Translations under genes and position numbers: made by a program
The notes under the pieces: model-generated
What the model was told of the DNA's origin: nothing
What the model saw: the letters and a program-made list of their open reading frames with translations, nothing else
The model's database searches: none
Shown here: piece by piece, positions 8,286 to 17,781 of the stretch
Layout: each line of letters opens with the position of its first letter
How positions within the stretch are numbered: the first letter of the stretch is position 1
Assembly (NCBI GenBank): GCA_903908065.1
Contig: CAIVQO010000092.1
Coordinates: forward strand, 20,619 to 84,618
From: an uncultured beta proteobacterium
GTDB taxonomy: Bacteria > Pseudomonadota > Gammaproteobacteria > Burkholderiales > Rhodocyclaceae
Reading direction: 5' to 3'
Length of the DNA: 64,000 bases

Positions 8286-10861
8286 GTCTTGGCCAGGCGC
8301 ACCAATTGGTAAAGCCGGTCGAGCGCCTCGCGCGGGCTCAAGTCGTCGGGATTCAGGTCGCGCAGTGCATCCAGCGCCGGGTGCGGCGGCTCGGGCAGGG
8401 GCGGGGCGCTGGCAAACAGATCGGGCTGTTGCAAGGAACCCGCCTCGCGATTCTCCAGCAGCGTCAGGCGCCGCCGGGCTTCGCGCACCACAGCCGGCGG
8501 CATCCCGGCCAGTGCTGCAACCTGCACGCCATAGCTTTGCGACGCCGGGCCTTCCTCAACCGCATGGAGGAAGATGATCTTGTGGCCATGCTCGACAGCG
8601 TCGAGGTGGATGTTGGCGCAGATCGGCGAATCCTGCGCCAGGCGCGTCAGTTCGAAGTAATGCGTCGAGAAGAGGGAAAAGGCGCGGTTCTTTTCCAGCA
8701 GGTGACGGGCGATGGCAAAGGCCAGGGCCACGCCGTCGAAGGTCGAGGTGCCGCGCCCGATCTCGTCCATCAGCACCAGCGACTTTTCAGTCGCGCCATT
8801 CAGGATGGCGGCGGCCTCGGTCATTTCGACCATGAAGGTCGAGCGCCCGGAGGCCAGGTCATCCGAAGCGCCGATGCGCGTGTAGATGGCGTCGATTGGT
8901 CCCAGGCGGCAATGCGCTGCGGGGACGAAGCTGCCGCAATGGGCGAGCAAAACAATCAGGGCCGCCTGGCGCATATAGGTGGATTTGCCGCCCATGTTGG
9001 GGCCGGTGATCAGCAGCATGCGGCGTTGGGCAGCGAAACGGGTGTCGTTGGCGATGAAACTGTCGACCTGCCGCTCGACCACCGGGTGGCGCCCGGCGTC
9101 GATCTCGATCAGCGCCTCGTCGACGAACTCCGGCTGTCGGTAGTCATGCAGCATGGCGACGGTGGCAAAGGCGGTCAGGCCATCGAGTTCGGCGATGGCA
9201 CGAGCGATTTTCTGCAACTGCGGAATATGCGTTGCCAGTGCGCCCAGCAGTTCTTCCCAGAGCTGCTTTTCCAGGGCCAGGGCGCGTTCGTTGGCGGACA
9301 GGGCTTTGTCCTCGAAGGCCTTGAGTTCCGGCGTGATGTAGCGCTCGGCGTTCTTCAGCGTCTGGCGGCGGCGGTAATCTTCGGGGATCTTGTCCACGTT
9401 GGCGTGAGTGACCTCGATGTAAAAGCCATGCACCTTGTTGAACTCGACCTTGAGGCTGGCGATACCGCTGCGTTCGCGCTCGCGCGCTTCGAGCTCAATC
9501 AGGAAAGCGCCGCAGTTGTCCTGGATCGCGCGCAGCTCATCGAGGTCCGCGCTGTAGCCCGGCGCTATCACGCCGCCATCGCGCAGCAAGGCACCTGGTT
9601 CGGCCGCGACAGCGTCGTTGAGCAGCGAGAGGCAGGCCTGGGGTGTGGCGAGCGCGGCGAGCAGTTCGTTGAGCCGCGTCGCCGTAGTCTGGGCGCCGAC
9701 TATTGGCCGGATCCGGTCCAGGCGCCCGAGGCTGTCGCGCAGCGCGGATAGGTCGCGTGGGCGGGCATTTTTCAGCGCGATGCGGGCCGCGATGCGTTCA
9801 ATGTCGGCGAAGCCGGCCAAGGCCTCGCTCAACGCCGTTGCCGGCCCGCTGCCAGACTCTCCGATCAGCGCCGCGACGGCGTCGTGGCGCGCTGACGGAA
9901 TGCGGCGGTCGGTGGAAGGATGGTGCAGGCAGTGGCGCAACCAGCGCGAACCCATGCTGGTGGCACATCGGTCGAACAACGAGAGCAGGGTGGGTGCCGG
10001 CTCGCCGCGCAAGGTTTCCGAGATTTCAAGATTGCGCCGGGTTGCGGCATCCAGGCGCAGGTAGCTGCCCTCGTGCTCGACACCCAATTGCGTGACGTGG
10101 GACAAGGCCTGGAACTGCGTGGCCTGGGCGTAACGGTAGAGCGCACCGGCCGCGGCCAGCGCCAGCGTTTCTCCGCCGACGCCGAAACCGGCGAGGTCGC
10201 GGGTGCCGAAGTGTTCTGCCAGCGCATGGCTTGCCGCACGTTCGTCGAAATGCCAGTCGGGCAGGTGTTGCACCACCGCGCGCGATTCCGGCAGGTCGCC
10301 TCGCTGGCCATCAGGTAGCAGCAGCTCTGCCGGACGCAGGCGTTCGAAGTGGGCGGCGAGGGCGTCGACGCTGGTTTCCAGCAGGCGCATGTCGCCATTG
10401 GCCAGATTGAGCCAGGCCAGACCGGCGCGCTGGCGGTCGATGGCGAGCGCCAGCAGAAGGCTTTCCGCGCGCTCGTCGAGCAGGTTGGCATCGGTCAGCG
10501 TGCCGGGGGTGACGATGCGGGTGACTGCCCGATCCACCGGACCCTTGGCTTGGGCCGGATCGGAGATCTGCTCGCAGATGGCGACGGAAACGCCGAGCTT
10601 GACCAGCTTGGCCAGGTAGCCGTCGGCCGCGTGGTAGGGAATGCCCGCCATGGCGATCGGCTTGCCGGCCGACTGGCCGCGCGCGGTCAGCGTGATGTCG
10701 AGCAGGCGGGCGGCGCGTTCCGCGTCTTCGTAGAACAGCTCGTAGAAGTCCCCCATGCGGAAGAACAACAGCTTGTCCTCGTGCTGCGCCTTGTGGCGCA
10801 ACCACTGCTGCATGACCGGGGTATGAACCGCCAGTTCGGCGGCGCCGGGTACGGCCGCCAT
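8282..10861 (-). CDS. mutS: DNA mismatch repair protein MutS
   Basis: 859 residues, the normal MutS length. It recognises base mismatches and small loops and recruits MutL. The N-terminal mismatch-recognition domain carries the phenylalanine wedge motif ([15 protein letters not shown]). Connector, lever and clamp domains follow. The C-terminal ATPase has Walker [10 protein letters not shown], Walker [13 protein letters not shown] and the STHYFELT motif. Start ATG 10861 gives the canonical N-terminus; the frame stays open further upstream, but those codons overlap suhB. The gene begins 10 bases after the suhB stop and ends overlapping the phosphoesterase start. Confidence 0.97.
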   Translation of the reverse strand: MAAVPGAAELAVHTPVMQQWLRHKAQHEDKLLFFRMGDFYELFYEDAERAARLLDITLTARGQSAGKPIAMAGIPYHAADGYLAKLVKLGVSVAICEQISDPAQAKGPVDRAVTRIVTPGTLTDANLLDERAESLLLALAIDRQRAGLAWLNLANGDMRLLETSVDALAAHFERLRPAELLLPDGQRGDLPESRAVVQHLPDWHFDERAASHALAEHFGTRDLAGFGVGGETLALAAAGALYRYAQATQFQALSHVTQLGVEHEGSYLRLDAATRRNLEISETLRGEPAPTLLSLFDRCATSMGSRWLRHCLHHPSTDRRIPSARHDAVAALIGESGSGPATALSEALAGFADIERIAARIALKNARPRDLSALRDSLGRLDRIRPIVGAQTTATRLNELLAALATPQACLSLLNDAVAAEPGALLRDGGVIAPGYSADLDELRAIQDNCGAFLIELEARERERSGIASLKVEFNKVHGFYIEVTHANVDKIPEDYRRRQTLKNAERYITPELKAFEDKALSANERALALEKQLWEELLGALATHIPQLQKIARAIAELDGLTAFATVAMLHDYRQPEFVDEALIEIDAGRHPVVERQVDSFIANDTRFAAQRRMLLITGPNMGGKSTYMRQAALIVLLAHCGSFVPAAHCRLGPIDAIYTRIGASDDLASGRSTFMVEMTEAAAILNGATEKSLVLMDEIGRGTSTFDGVALAFAIARHLLEKNRAFSLFSTHYFELTRLAQDSPICANIHLDAVEHGHKIIFLHAVEEGPASQSYGVQVAALAGMPPAVVREARRRLTLLENREAGSLQQPDLFASAPPLPEPPHPALDALRDLNPDDLSPREALDRLYQLVRLAKT

Positions 10862-10871
10862 GGGCGACGGC

Positions 10872-11678
10872 TCAGGCAGGCAGCGCGGCCGTTCGGTGCG
10901 GCGCAATGAGTTGCAGCAATTGGCCGAAGACCTTCGGGTTGCCGCCGACGATGTTGCCGGTCGCCATGTAGTTCGGTTCGCCCGCCAGGTCGCCCACCAG
11001 GCCGCCGGCTTCGGTGATCAGCAGGCTGCCGGCTGCCATGTCCCAGGGTGAAAGGCCGAGTTCCCAGAAGCCATCCATACGACCGCAGGCCACCCAGGCC
11101 AGGTCGAGTGCTGCCGCGCCGGGACGGCGCATGCCGGCCGTCTTGCGCGCGACATCGCGGAAGATCGCCAGGTAGGCTTCGATGTGGTCGAACATGCGAA
11201 ACGGAAAGCCGGTGCCGATCAGGGCTTCGTCGAGCCGGGTGCGCTTGCTGACCCGGATGCGCTTGTCGTTGAGGAAGGCGCCGCCGCCGCGAGTGGCAGT
11301 AAACAGTTCATTGCGGTTCGGATCGAAAACCACCGCCTGGGTCATCTGGCCCTTGTGCGCCAGTCCGATCGAGATGGCATATTGCGGCAGGCCGTGGATG
11401 AAGTTGGTGGTGCCGTCCAGCGGATCGATGATCCACTGGTATTCGGAGTCGGCGCTGGTGCCGGCCAGGCCGGACTCCTCTGCTAAAATTCCGTGCGCTG
11501 GATAGGCGTCGCGCAGGACGCTGAGGATGGCGGCTTCGGCCGCGCGATCCACCTCGGTGACGAAGTCGCTCTGGCGCTTGACGTCGATCTTGAGCTTGTC
11601 GATGTCGAGGCTGGCGCGATTGATGATTTTGGCAGCCTCGCGGGCGGCCTTGACGGCGATGTTCAGCGTGGGATGCAT
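10872..11678 (-). CDS. suhB: Inositol monophosphatase family protein (SuhB)
   Basis: 268 residues. Lithium-sensitive phosphatase fold with all metal-binding motifs: EESG (about residue 70), DPLDGTTNF and the C-terminal [15 protein letters not shown]. In proteobacteria SuhB dephosphorylates inositol-1-phosphate and also acts as a partner of the rRNA antitermination complex. ATG 11678 gives the standard N-terminus [15 protein letters not shown]. Transcription diverges from trmJ, with 95 bases between the starts. Confidence 0.93.
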   Translation of the reverse strand: MHPTLNIAVKAAREAAKIINRASLDIDKLKIDVKRQSDFVTEVDRAAEAAILSVLRDAYPAHGILAEESGLAGTSADSEYQWIIDPLDGTTNFIHGLPQYAISIGLAHKGQMTQAVVFDPNRNELFTATRGGGAFLNDKRIRVSKRTRLDEALIGTGFPFRMFDHIEAYLAIFRDVARKTAGMRRPGAAALDLAWVACGRMDGFWELGLSPWDMAAGSLLITEAGGLVGDLAGEPNYMATGNIVGGNPKVFGQLLQLIAPHRTAALPA

Positions 11679-11773
11679 GATTATTGCGGGACGGGCTGGC
11701 GGTCGCACTGGGCGAACAGGTCCGCAATTCTATCCCGGGATGCCGTCCCGGCCCAGCGGGAAACGGACCTGAA

Positions 11774-12568
11774 ATGAACACCACGAATTTCACTGCCAGC
11801 CCTGTCTTCGCGCGGACGCGAATTGTCCTCTCGCATCCCAGCCATCCGGGAAACATTGGCGCCGCCGCACGGGCGATGAAGACCATGGGGCTGTCTCGCC
11901 TGGTGCTGGTCAATCCGCGCGAATTTCCCCATGCCCAAGCCGATGCCATGGCGGCCGGCGCGGTCGATGTGCTGGCCAATGCGGAAATTGTCGATTCGCT
12001 GGGCGCCGCCCTGCAGGGAACGGTGCTGGCCGTGGCGCTGACAGCGCGTCGGCGCGAGCTGGCGGCCCCAGCGCTCTGGGTGCGCGACGCCGCTTCCGAG
12101 GTGGTGCGTACCGCCGCCAGCGGGGACGTGGCGCTGGTCTTCGGCAACGAGACCTCGGGGCTATCCAATGAGGAACTGGCGCTATGTGCGCGCTGGGCCA
12201 CGGTGCCGGTGGACCCTGCATTCAGTTCGCTGAATCTCGCCGCTGCGGTGCAGTTGATGGCCTACGAATTGCGCATGGCGGCGCTTGACCCCGGCGCACC
12301 ACCGGCGATCTCGGGCGCCGGGATGGCAGCCAGCCATGAAGACGTTGAGGGGCTGATCGCGCATATCGAGCGGGCGGCCATCGGCTCCGGCTTCCTCGAT
12401 CCCGCCAGTCCCAAGCGCTTGATTCCGCGCCTGCGTCGCCTGCTGTCGCGCGCCGGACCGGAGCGAGAAGAAATCAATATCCTGCGCGGCCTGTTTGCCG
12501 CCTTGGAGGAACCCCTGCACGGCGCCACGCCGGAATTCCTCAAACGCCGTTTCCGCGACGGAAAATAA
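11774..12568 (+). CDS. trmJ: tRNA (cytidine/uridine-2'-O-)-methyltransferase TrmJ
   Basis: 264 residues. SPOUT-class knotted methyltransferase that 2'-O-methylates position 32 of several tRNAs using S-adenosylmethionine. Motif 1 reads RIVLSHPSHPGNIGAAARAM; motifs 2 and 3 are the knot (LVFGNETSGLSNEEL and SLNLAAAVQLMAYELR). The C-terminal extension after about residue 170 is typical of TrmJ rather than TrmL. The start is ATG 11774, just before the conserved block. trmJ followed by cysE and iscR is a frequent betaproteobacterial order. Confidence 0.93.
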   Translation: MNTTNFTASPVFARTRIVLSHPSHPGNIGAAARAMKTMGLSRLVLVNPREFPHAQADAMAAGAVDVLANAEIVDSLGAALQGTVLAVALTARRRELAAPALWVRDAASEVVRTAASGDVALVFGNETSGLSNEELALCARWATVPVDPAFSSLNLAAAVQLMAYELRMAALDPGAPPAISGAGMAASHEDVEGLIAHIERAAIGSGFLDPASPKRLIPRLRRLLSRAGPEREEINILRGLFAALEEPLHGATPEFLKRRFRDGK

Positions 12569-12571
12569 AAC

Positions 12572-12600
12572 TTGATCTTTCCGCTCGGGAATTTTAACAT
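12572..12600 (+). promoter_or_regulatory. cysE: Likely sigma-70 promoter of cysE
   Basis: TTGATC (12572-12577), a 17-base spacer and TAACAT (12595-12600) lie 27 bases before the cysE start codon, in an AT-rich gap after trmJ. Confidence 0.55.
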
Positions 12601-12626
12601 TTCAAAAAATCCTAATAAATTCATCC

Positions 12627-13379
12627 ATGTTTGCTCGTTTGCGTGAAGACATTGCCTGCGTTTTCGAACGCGATCCAGCCGCCCGTTCCACCTGGGAGGT
12701 GCTGACCTGCTATCCGGGCTTTCATGCCCTTACCCTGCACAGGGTTTCGCACTGGCTGTGGTCGGCGCGGCTGCGCTGGATGGCGCGCGCGCTGTCGCAT
12801 TTCACGCGCTGGATTACGGGTATCGAGATTCATCCGGGGGCGACGATCGGGCGTCGCGTGTTCATTGACCATGGCATGGGTGTGGTGATAGGAGAGACCG
12901 CTGTCATTGAAGATGAATGCACGCTGTATCACGGCGTGACGCTGGGTGGAACCTCGTGGAACAAGGGCAAGCGCCATCCGACTCTGAAGCCCGGTGTGGT
13001 GATTGGTGCCGGCGCCAAGGTGCTGGGACCGATCACGCTGGGCGCGGGGGCGAAGGTCGGCTCGAACGCGGTGGTGGTGCGCGACGTGCCTCCCGGCGCT
13101 ACGGCAGTTGGGATTCCGGCGCGGATCATTGAGGACCGTAGCGAGATCGATCGCGAGGTGAAGGCGGGCCAGATGGGCTTCTCGGCCTATGCGGTGACCC
13201 GCGCCGAAGACGATCCGGTGACACATGCGATTCACGGTTTGCTGGATCATGCCGTGGAAACCGATCGGCGTATCGATGCCTTGCTGAAAACCATGGAGCG
13301 TTGCGGGGTCAAGCTGGAGGATGACGTGGCGACCGCCGACAATTTCGATCCAAAATTAATCTCGAAAATAGTTGACTAA
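12627..13379 (+). CDS. cysE: Serine O-acetyltransferase
   Basis: 250 residues. It makes O-acetylserine from serine and acetyl-CoA, the committed step of cysteine synthesis. The C-terminal left-handed beta-helix of hexapeptide repeats is clear ([38 protein letters not shown]), with the [12 protein letters not shown] active-site loop. It is a short-form SAT lacking the long N-terminal domain of enteric CysE. A C-terminal tail of about 70 residues follows the repeats. It lies just upstream of the isc operon, which uses cysteine as sulfur donor. Its stop codon overlaps the iscR promoter and operator. Confidence 0.93.
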   Translation: MFARLREDIACVFERDPAARSTWEVLTCYPGFHALTLHRVSHWLWSARLRWMARALSHFTRWITGIEIHPGATIGRRVFIDHGMGVVIGETAVIEDECTLYHGVTLGGTSWNKGKRHPTLKPGVVIGAGAKVLGPITLGAGAKVGSNAVVVRDVPPGATAVGIPARIIEDRSEIDREVKAGQMGFSAYAVTRAEDDPVTHAIHGLLDHAVETDRRIDALLKTMERCGVKLEDDVATADNFDPKLISKIVD

Positions 13380-13392
13380 AACACTCGGCTCC
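13368..13392 (+). promoter_or_regulatory. IscR-type operator upstream of iscR
   Basis: The sequence ATAGTTGACTAAAACACTCG, continuing GCTCC, matches the published type 1 IscR consensus (ATASYYGACTRWWWYAGTC, then RRSTAT) at all but about three positions. It covers the -35 box of the iscR promoter, so [2Fe-2S]-IscR should repress its own operon here. Confidence 0.75.
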
Positions 13393-13401
13393 CCATATAG
13401 T
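13372..13401 (+). promoter_or_regulatory. Promoter of the iscR-isc operon
   Basis: TTGACT (13372-13377), an 18-base spacer and TATAGT (13396-13401). The -35 box lies inside the IscR operator and overlaps the cysE stop codon. The predicted transcription start is near 13408, about 60 bases before iscR. Confidence 0.75.
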
Positions 13402-13469
13402 TGATGGAAATGCTCGGGTATTGGCTCCCGGCGCATTTCCCGAGTGCAGTAAACCTACGGAGAGTAGAC

Positions 13470-13964
13470 ATGAGACTGACCACCAAAGGACGTTTTGCCG
13501 TCACCGCGATGATCGACCTGGCCCTGCGTCAGCATGCAGGCCCCGTCACCCTGGCTGGCATCAGCGAGCGCCAAAAGATTTCCCTGTCGTATCTGGAGCA
13601 GTTGTTCGGCAAGCTGCGCCGCCGGCATCTGGTATCGAGCGTGCGGGGCCCGGGCGGCGGTTATTGCCTGGCCAAGCCGCTGGAAGCCGTTTCGGTGGCG
13701 GACATCATCCATGCCGTCGATGAATCGCTGGATGCCACCAACTGCGGCGGCAAGGGCAATTGCGCGGAAGACCAGCGCCCCTGCATGACCCACGACCTGT
13801 GGACCAGCCTCAACGAGAAGATGTTCGAGTACCTGAGCTCGGTCACCCTTGCCGAACTGGTGGCCCAGCAGCGCGAACGCACCGGTCAACCGGCAGTGCT
13901 GCACGACGAACGTCCCATGCGGCGCGTGCGCCGGCCGGCTGACGAATTCGCCGCGGCCGCCTGA
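13470..13964 (+). CDS. iscR: Iron-sulfur cluster regulator IscR
   Basis: 164-residue Rrf2-family repressor. The N-terminal winged helix starts [19 protein letters not shown]. The cluster ligands are present as Cys-x5-Cys-x6-Cys-x2-His in [19 protein letters not shown]. Holo-IscR represses the isc operon when clusters are plentiful. The ATG at 13470 has GGAG 8 bases upstream. It is the first gene of the isc operon, and its own operator is at 13368. Confidence 0.96.
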   Translation: MRLTTKGRFAVTAMIDLALRQHAGPVTLAGISERQKISLSYLEQLFGKLRRRHLVSSVRGPGGGYCLAKPLEAVSVADIIHAVDESLDATNCGGKGNCAEDQRPCMTHDLWTSLNEKMFEYLSSVTLAELVAQQRERTGQPAVLHDERPMRRVRRPADEFAAAA

Positions 13965-13991
13965 CCAGGATTCGCGAGCCTGTATCCGGCC

Positions 13992-15149
13992 ATGTTCGCC
14001 CCGGCCTACTTCGACCACAACGCGACAACGCCGCTCGCTGCGACGGTGCTCGACGCCATGCTGCCTTATCTGGAAGGCCGCTTCGGTAATGCGTCGAGTC
14101 GCCACGAGTACGGGCGGGCGGCGCGGCGTGCCATCGACGAGGCCAGGCAGCGCGTGGCCTGTGCGGTCGGTGCCCACCCCACGGAGGTGATTTTCACCAG
14201 TGGCGGGTCGGAAGCCAACAACCTGTTCATCAAGGGTGCGGCGGCCTGCATGACTCCCGGCACGGTGGCCATTTCCGCAATCGAGCATCCCTGCGTACGC
14301 GAACCCGCCAGGGCCTTGCGTCGCTCGGGCTGGATGCTGCGCGAGATTGCCGTCGGTTCGGATTGCCGTGTCGCCTGCGCCGACTTTCAAGCGGCGATGG
14401 CCGACAAGCCTTCGCTCGTTTCGGTCATGCTTGCCAACAACGAGACCGGTGCGCTGCAGGACGTCGCCGGGCTGGCGGCCATGGCGGCGTCGTCACGGGC
14501 ATGGTTCCATACCGATGCGGTGCAGGCCTGCGGGCGCGTGGCGCTGGATTTTCGCAGGCTCAATTCTGCCGGCGTGCATGCCATGACCCTGTCGGCGCAC
14601 AAGCTGGGTGGGCCCAAGGGGGCGGGCGCGCTGGTGGTCGACAAGCGTGTCGAGATGCAGCCCCTGATCGCCGGTGGCGGGCATGAACGTGGGCTTCGGT
14701 CGGGAACCGAGAACGTCGCTGCCATCGTCGGGTTTGGTGTCGCCGCCGAACTGGCCGCAGCCAATGTAGAGCGCCGTGCGCGCGATCTGGCGAAGCTGCG
14801 CGACGAACTGGAGCTTGGACTGGTAGCGCAGGGCGCGACGATTTTCGCCGCCGCCGCCGAGCGCTTGCCGAATACCAGCTACTTCGCCTTTGATGGCATC
14901 GATGGCGAAACCCTGGTTGGCAAGCTAGACCGTGCGGGATTTGCCGTCGCCGCCGGTGCGGCTTGCTCCAGCGCCAACCCCGAACCCTCCCATGTCCTGC
15001 TGGCGATGGGCGTGGAACCGGAACTTGCGCGCGGTGCGGTGCGCATCAGCCTTGGCGCGGACAACACTGTTGCGCAAGTACGCGAGCTTTTAGCCAGCGT
15101 GAATACTACAATCTTGCAACTCAGGGGCCTCACTGCCCTCGTTAGCTGA
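13992..15149 (+). CDS. Cysteine desulfurase family protein (second, IscS-like)
   Basis: 385 residues. Class V PLP-dependent fold: N-terminal YFDHNATTP, SGGSEANNL, and the PLP-lysine motif TLSAHKLGGPKG. The catalytic cysteine loop reads AACSSANPEPSHVL. The family removes sulfur from cysteine to give alanine and a protein persulfide. It sits between iscR and iscS, so the operon encodes two desulfurases. It is clearly more divergent than the next gene and resembles the NifS/IscS-like paralogue found at this spot in several Rhodocyclales. A near-copy of the dispersed repeat (14365-14388, one mismatch to the exact 24-mer) lies within the coding sequence at residues about 125-132. Confidence 0.9.
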   Translation: MFAPAYFDHNATTPLAATVLDAMLPYLEGRFGNASSRHEYGRAARRAIDEARQRVACAVGAHPTEVIFTSGGSEANNLFIKGAAACMTPGTVAISAIEHPCVREPARALRRSGWMLREIAVGSDCRVACADFQAAMADKPSLVSVMLANNETGALQDVAGLAAMAASSRAWFHTDAVQACGRVALDFRRLNSAGVHAMTLSAHKLGGPKGAGALVVDKRVEMQPLIAGGGHERGLRSGTENVAAIVGFGVAAELAAANVERRARDLAKLRDELELGLVAQGATIFAAAAERLPNTSYFAFDGIDGETLVGKLDRAGFAVAAGAACSSANPEPSHVLLAMGVEPELARGAVRISLGADNTVAQVRELLASVNTTILQLRGLTALVS

Positions 15150-15165
15150 ACTGGAGAAACTTTAG

Positions 15166-16389
15166 ATGGATTCAGGCATGAGACTGCCGGTGTATCTCGA
15201 CTATTCGGCCACCACCCCGGTCGATCCGCGCGTGGCCGAAAAAATGATTCCCTGGCTGACCGAGCATTTCGGCAATCCGGCATCGCGCTCCCATGTGTAT
15301 GGCTGGGATGCGGAAAAGGCCGTGGAAGAAGCTCGCGAACAGGTGGCGGCGCTGGTCGGCGCCGATGCCAAGGAAATCATCTGGACCTCCGGGGCCACCG
15401 AGTCGAACAACCTCGCGATCAAGGGTGCCGCGCACTTTTACGCCGGGACCAAGGGCAAGCACATCATCACCGTGTCCACCGAGCACAAGGCGGTACTGGA
15501 CACGGTCAAGGAGCTCGAGCGCCAGGGCTTCGAAGCGACCTACCTGGTGCCGCAGGAAAACGGCCTGATCACGGTCGAACAATTCAAGGCGGCGCTGCGT
15601 CCCGACACAGTCGTCGCTTCGGTGATGGCGGTGAACAACGAGATCGGCGTGATCCAGCCGATCGCCGAACTTGGCGAAGCCTGCCGCGCCAACGGCACCA
15701 TCTTCCATGTCGACGCGGCCCAGGCCACCGGCAAAATGCCGATCGACCTGTCGAAGCTGAAGGTCGATTTGATGTCCTTCTGCGCGCACAAGACCTATGG
15801 CCCGAAGGGCATCGGCGCGCTCTACGTGCGGCGCAAACCGCGTATTCGCCTCGAGGCGCAGATGCACGGCGGCGGCCACGAGCGCGGCATGCGGTCCGGC
15901 ACCCTGGCGACCCACCAGATCGTCGGCATGGGTGAGTGTTTCCGCCTCGCTCGCGAGGAAATGGCCACCGAGAACGAGCGCATCCGCATGCTGCGCGACA
16001 AGCTGCTCAAGGGCTTGATGGACATCGAGGAAACCTACGTCAACGGCGACATCGAGCAGCGCGTGCCGCACAACCTCAATGTCAGCTTCAACTTTGTCGA
16101 AGGCGAATCGCTGATCATGGCGATCAAGGACATCGCGGTATCGAGCGGCTCCGCCTGTACCTCGGCCAGTCTGGAGCCATCCTACGTGCTGCGCGCACTG
16201 GGCCGTTCCGACGAACTGGCGCATAGCTCGATCCGCTTCACACTCGGCCGCTTCACCACCGAGGCTGATGTCGACTTCACCATCAAGCTGCTGCACGACA
16301 AGTTGGGCAAGCTGCGCGAACTCTCCCCGCTCTGGGAAATGTACAAGGACGGCGTCGATCTGAATTCCGTTCAATGGGCTGCACACTGA
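15166..16389 (+). CDS. iscS: Cysteine desulfurase IscS
   Basis: 407 residues. The main sulfur donor for iron-sulfur assembly and tRNA thiolation. PLP lysine in [16 protein letters not shown]; catalytic cysteine loop [17 protein letters not shown]-terminal [17 protein letters not shown] is the conserved IscU-docking tail. GGAG lies 9 bases before ATG 15166; a second ATG at 15178 is possible. iscU follows after 10 bases. Confidence 0.97.
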   Translation: MDSGMRLPVYLDYSATTPVDPRVAEKMIPWLTEHFGNPASRSHVYGWDAEKAVEEAREQVAALVGADAKEIIWTSGATESNNLAIKGAAHFYAGTKGKHIITVSTEHKAVLDTVKELERQGFEATYLVPQENGLITVEQFKAALRPDTVVASVMAVNNEIGVIQPIAELGEACRANGTIFHVDAAQATGKMPIDLSKLKVDLMSFCAHKTYGPKGIGALYVRRKPRIRLEAQMHGGGHERGMRSGTLATHQIVGMGECFRLAREEMATENERIRMLRDKLLKGLMDIEETYVNGDIEQRVPHNLNVSFNFVEGESLIMAIKDIAVSSGSACTSASLEPSYVLRALGRSDELAHSSIRFTLGRFTTEADVDFTIKLLHDKLGKLRELSPLWEMYKDGVDLNSVQWAAH

Positions 16390-16399
16390 GGAAACCATC

Positions 16400-16783
16400 A
16401 TGGCATACAGCGAAAAAGTACTCGATCACTACGAAAACCCCCGCAACGTTGGCTCCTTTGGCAAGGACGACGACGGTGTCGCCACCGGCATGGTCGGCGC
16501 CCCGGCCTGCGGCGACGTGATGAAGCTGCAGATCAAGGTGAGCAAGGATGGTGTCATCGAGGACGCCAAGTTCAAGACCTACGGCTGCGGTTCCGCAATT
16601 GCGTCGTCCTCGTTGGTGACGGAGTGGGTCAAGGGCAAGACCATCGACCAGGCGCTGGAGATCAAGAACACCCAAATCGCCGAGGAACTGGCCTTGCCGC
16701 CGGTGAAGATCCATTGCTCCATCCTCGCCGAGGATGCGATCAAGGCGGCAGTTGCCGACTACAAGAAAAAGCACGGAGCCTGA
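16400..16783 (+). CDS. iscU: Iron-sulfur scaffold protein IscU
   Basis: 127 residues. Scaffold on which [2Fe-2S] clusters are built. Three cluster cysteines ([29 protein letters not shown]) and the LPPVK motif bound by HscA are all present. It starts with [20 protein letters not shown], the standard family N-terminus. It lies between iscS and iscA with one- to ten-base spacing. Confidence 0.97.
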   Translation: MAYSEKVLDHYENPRNVGSFGKDDDGVATGMVGAPACGDVMKLQIKVSKDGVIEDAKFKTYGCGSAIASSSLVTEWVKGKTIDQALEIKNTQIAEELALPPVKIHCSILAEDAIKAAVADYKKKHGA

Positions 16784-16784
16784 A

Positions 16785-17189
16785 ATGAGCGCATGCACCA
16801 GCACTGAAAACACGAGCGCTGCGCCGCTGGCAGCGCCCGCCGCTTGGCAGGGCGCCGAGCGTGCTAGCCCGGTCACGCTTTCGGCGCGCGCCGCCGATCA
16901 CATCGCCAAGTTCCTCGCCAAGCGCGGCAAGGGCATCGGCATTCGCCTGGGGGTCAGGACCTCCGGCTGTTCGGGCATGGCCTACAAGCTGGAGTTCGCC
17001 GACAGCCCGAACCCGGAGGACATCGAGTTCAGCAGCCATGGCGTCAAGGTGCTGGTCGACCCCAAGAGCCTGCCCTATCTGGCGGGAACAGAATTGGATT
17101 ACGCGCGCGAAGGGCTCAACGAAGGCTTCAAGTTCAACAACCCGAACGTCAAGGACGCCTGTGGCTGCGGCGAATCCTTCAACGTTTGA
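16785..17189 (+). CDS. iscA: A-type iron-sulfur carrier protein IscA, N-terminally extended
   Basis: 134 residues. The A-type domain, about 28-134, carries the three conserved cysteines ([11 protein letters not shown] and the C-terminal ACGCGESF). It delivers iron or clusters to targets. The first 27 residues, rich in Ala, Ser and Thr ([20 protein letters not shown]), are an extra tail absent from the usual 107-residue IscA. A GGAG motif 7 bases before ATG 16785 supports the longer start. The 3' end overlaps hscB by four bases. Confidence 0.92.
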   Translation: MSACTSTENTSAAPLAAPAAWQGAERASPVTLSARAADHIAKFLAKRGKGIGIRLGVRTSGCSGMAYKLEFADSPNPEDIEFSSHGVKVLVDPKSLPYLAGTELDYAREGLNEGFKFNNPNVKDACGCGESFNV

Positions 17190-17731
17190 GCGTCGTGACC
17201 GGTCTCGATTTCACGGCTGACCATTTCGCGCTGTTCGGTCTGGCCCGCGCACAGGGCATCGACCTTCCGGCACTGGATCTGCGCTTTCGCGAGTTGCAGG
17301 CCCAGGTCCATCCGGACAAGCACGCTCACGCCTCGGATTCCGACCAACGCCTTTCGATGCAATGGGCAACGCGTGTCAACGAAGCCTATCAGACGCTGAA
17401 AAATCCGCTGGCCCGCGCCCGCTACCTGCTGCATCTGCTCGGGCACGATGCGCAGGTCGAGAGCAACACTTCGATGCCGATGGAGTTCCTCGTCGCGCAG
17501 ATGGAGTTGCGCGAGGCGGTGGCCGACGCAAAAGTCGGTGCTGACGATGCAGCGCTTGATGATCTGCGGCGCAAGCTGGTGGCCGAGATGAAGCAGGACT
17601 ACCAGCGCCTGCAATCCCTGATCGATGCCGAGACCGACTATGTCGGGGCTTCCGGCCTGGTGCGGCAACTGATGTTCCAGGAGAAGTTGCTGCAAGAGAT
17701 CGACGACGCGCTCGAGGCCGTTCTCGCCTGA
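17186..17731 (+). CDS. hscB: Co-chaperone HscB (Hsc20)
   Basis: 181 residues. J-domain protein that delivers IscU to HscA. The HPD motif reads [10 protein letters not shown], and the C-terminal three-helix bundle binds IscU. The frame opens at TTG 17186, overlapping the iscA stop; GTG 17195 is an alternative start. A segment KVGADDAAL (17530-17553, residues about 115-123) resembles the peptide encoded by the dispersed repeat read on the opposite strand, with about six differences at DNA level. Confidence 0.93.
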   Translation: MSVVTGLDFTADHFALFGLARAQGIDLPALDLRFRELQAQVHPDKHAHASDSDQRLSMQWATRVNEAYQTLKNPLARARYLLHLLGHDAQVESNTSMPMEFLVAQMELREAVADAKVGADDAALDDLRRKLVAEMKQDYQRLQSLIDAETDYVGASGLVRQLMFQEKLLQEIDDALEAVLA

Positions 17732-17781
17732 CAATTCCGAATAATCCGCAGCGCCAATCCCGGCGCCACTGACGACAGCCC

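Noticed and set aside
7943..9751. A 602-codon plus-strand frame opposite mutS
   Set aside because: It covers the end of the phosphoesterase and mutS genes on the other strand; no recognisable domain.
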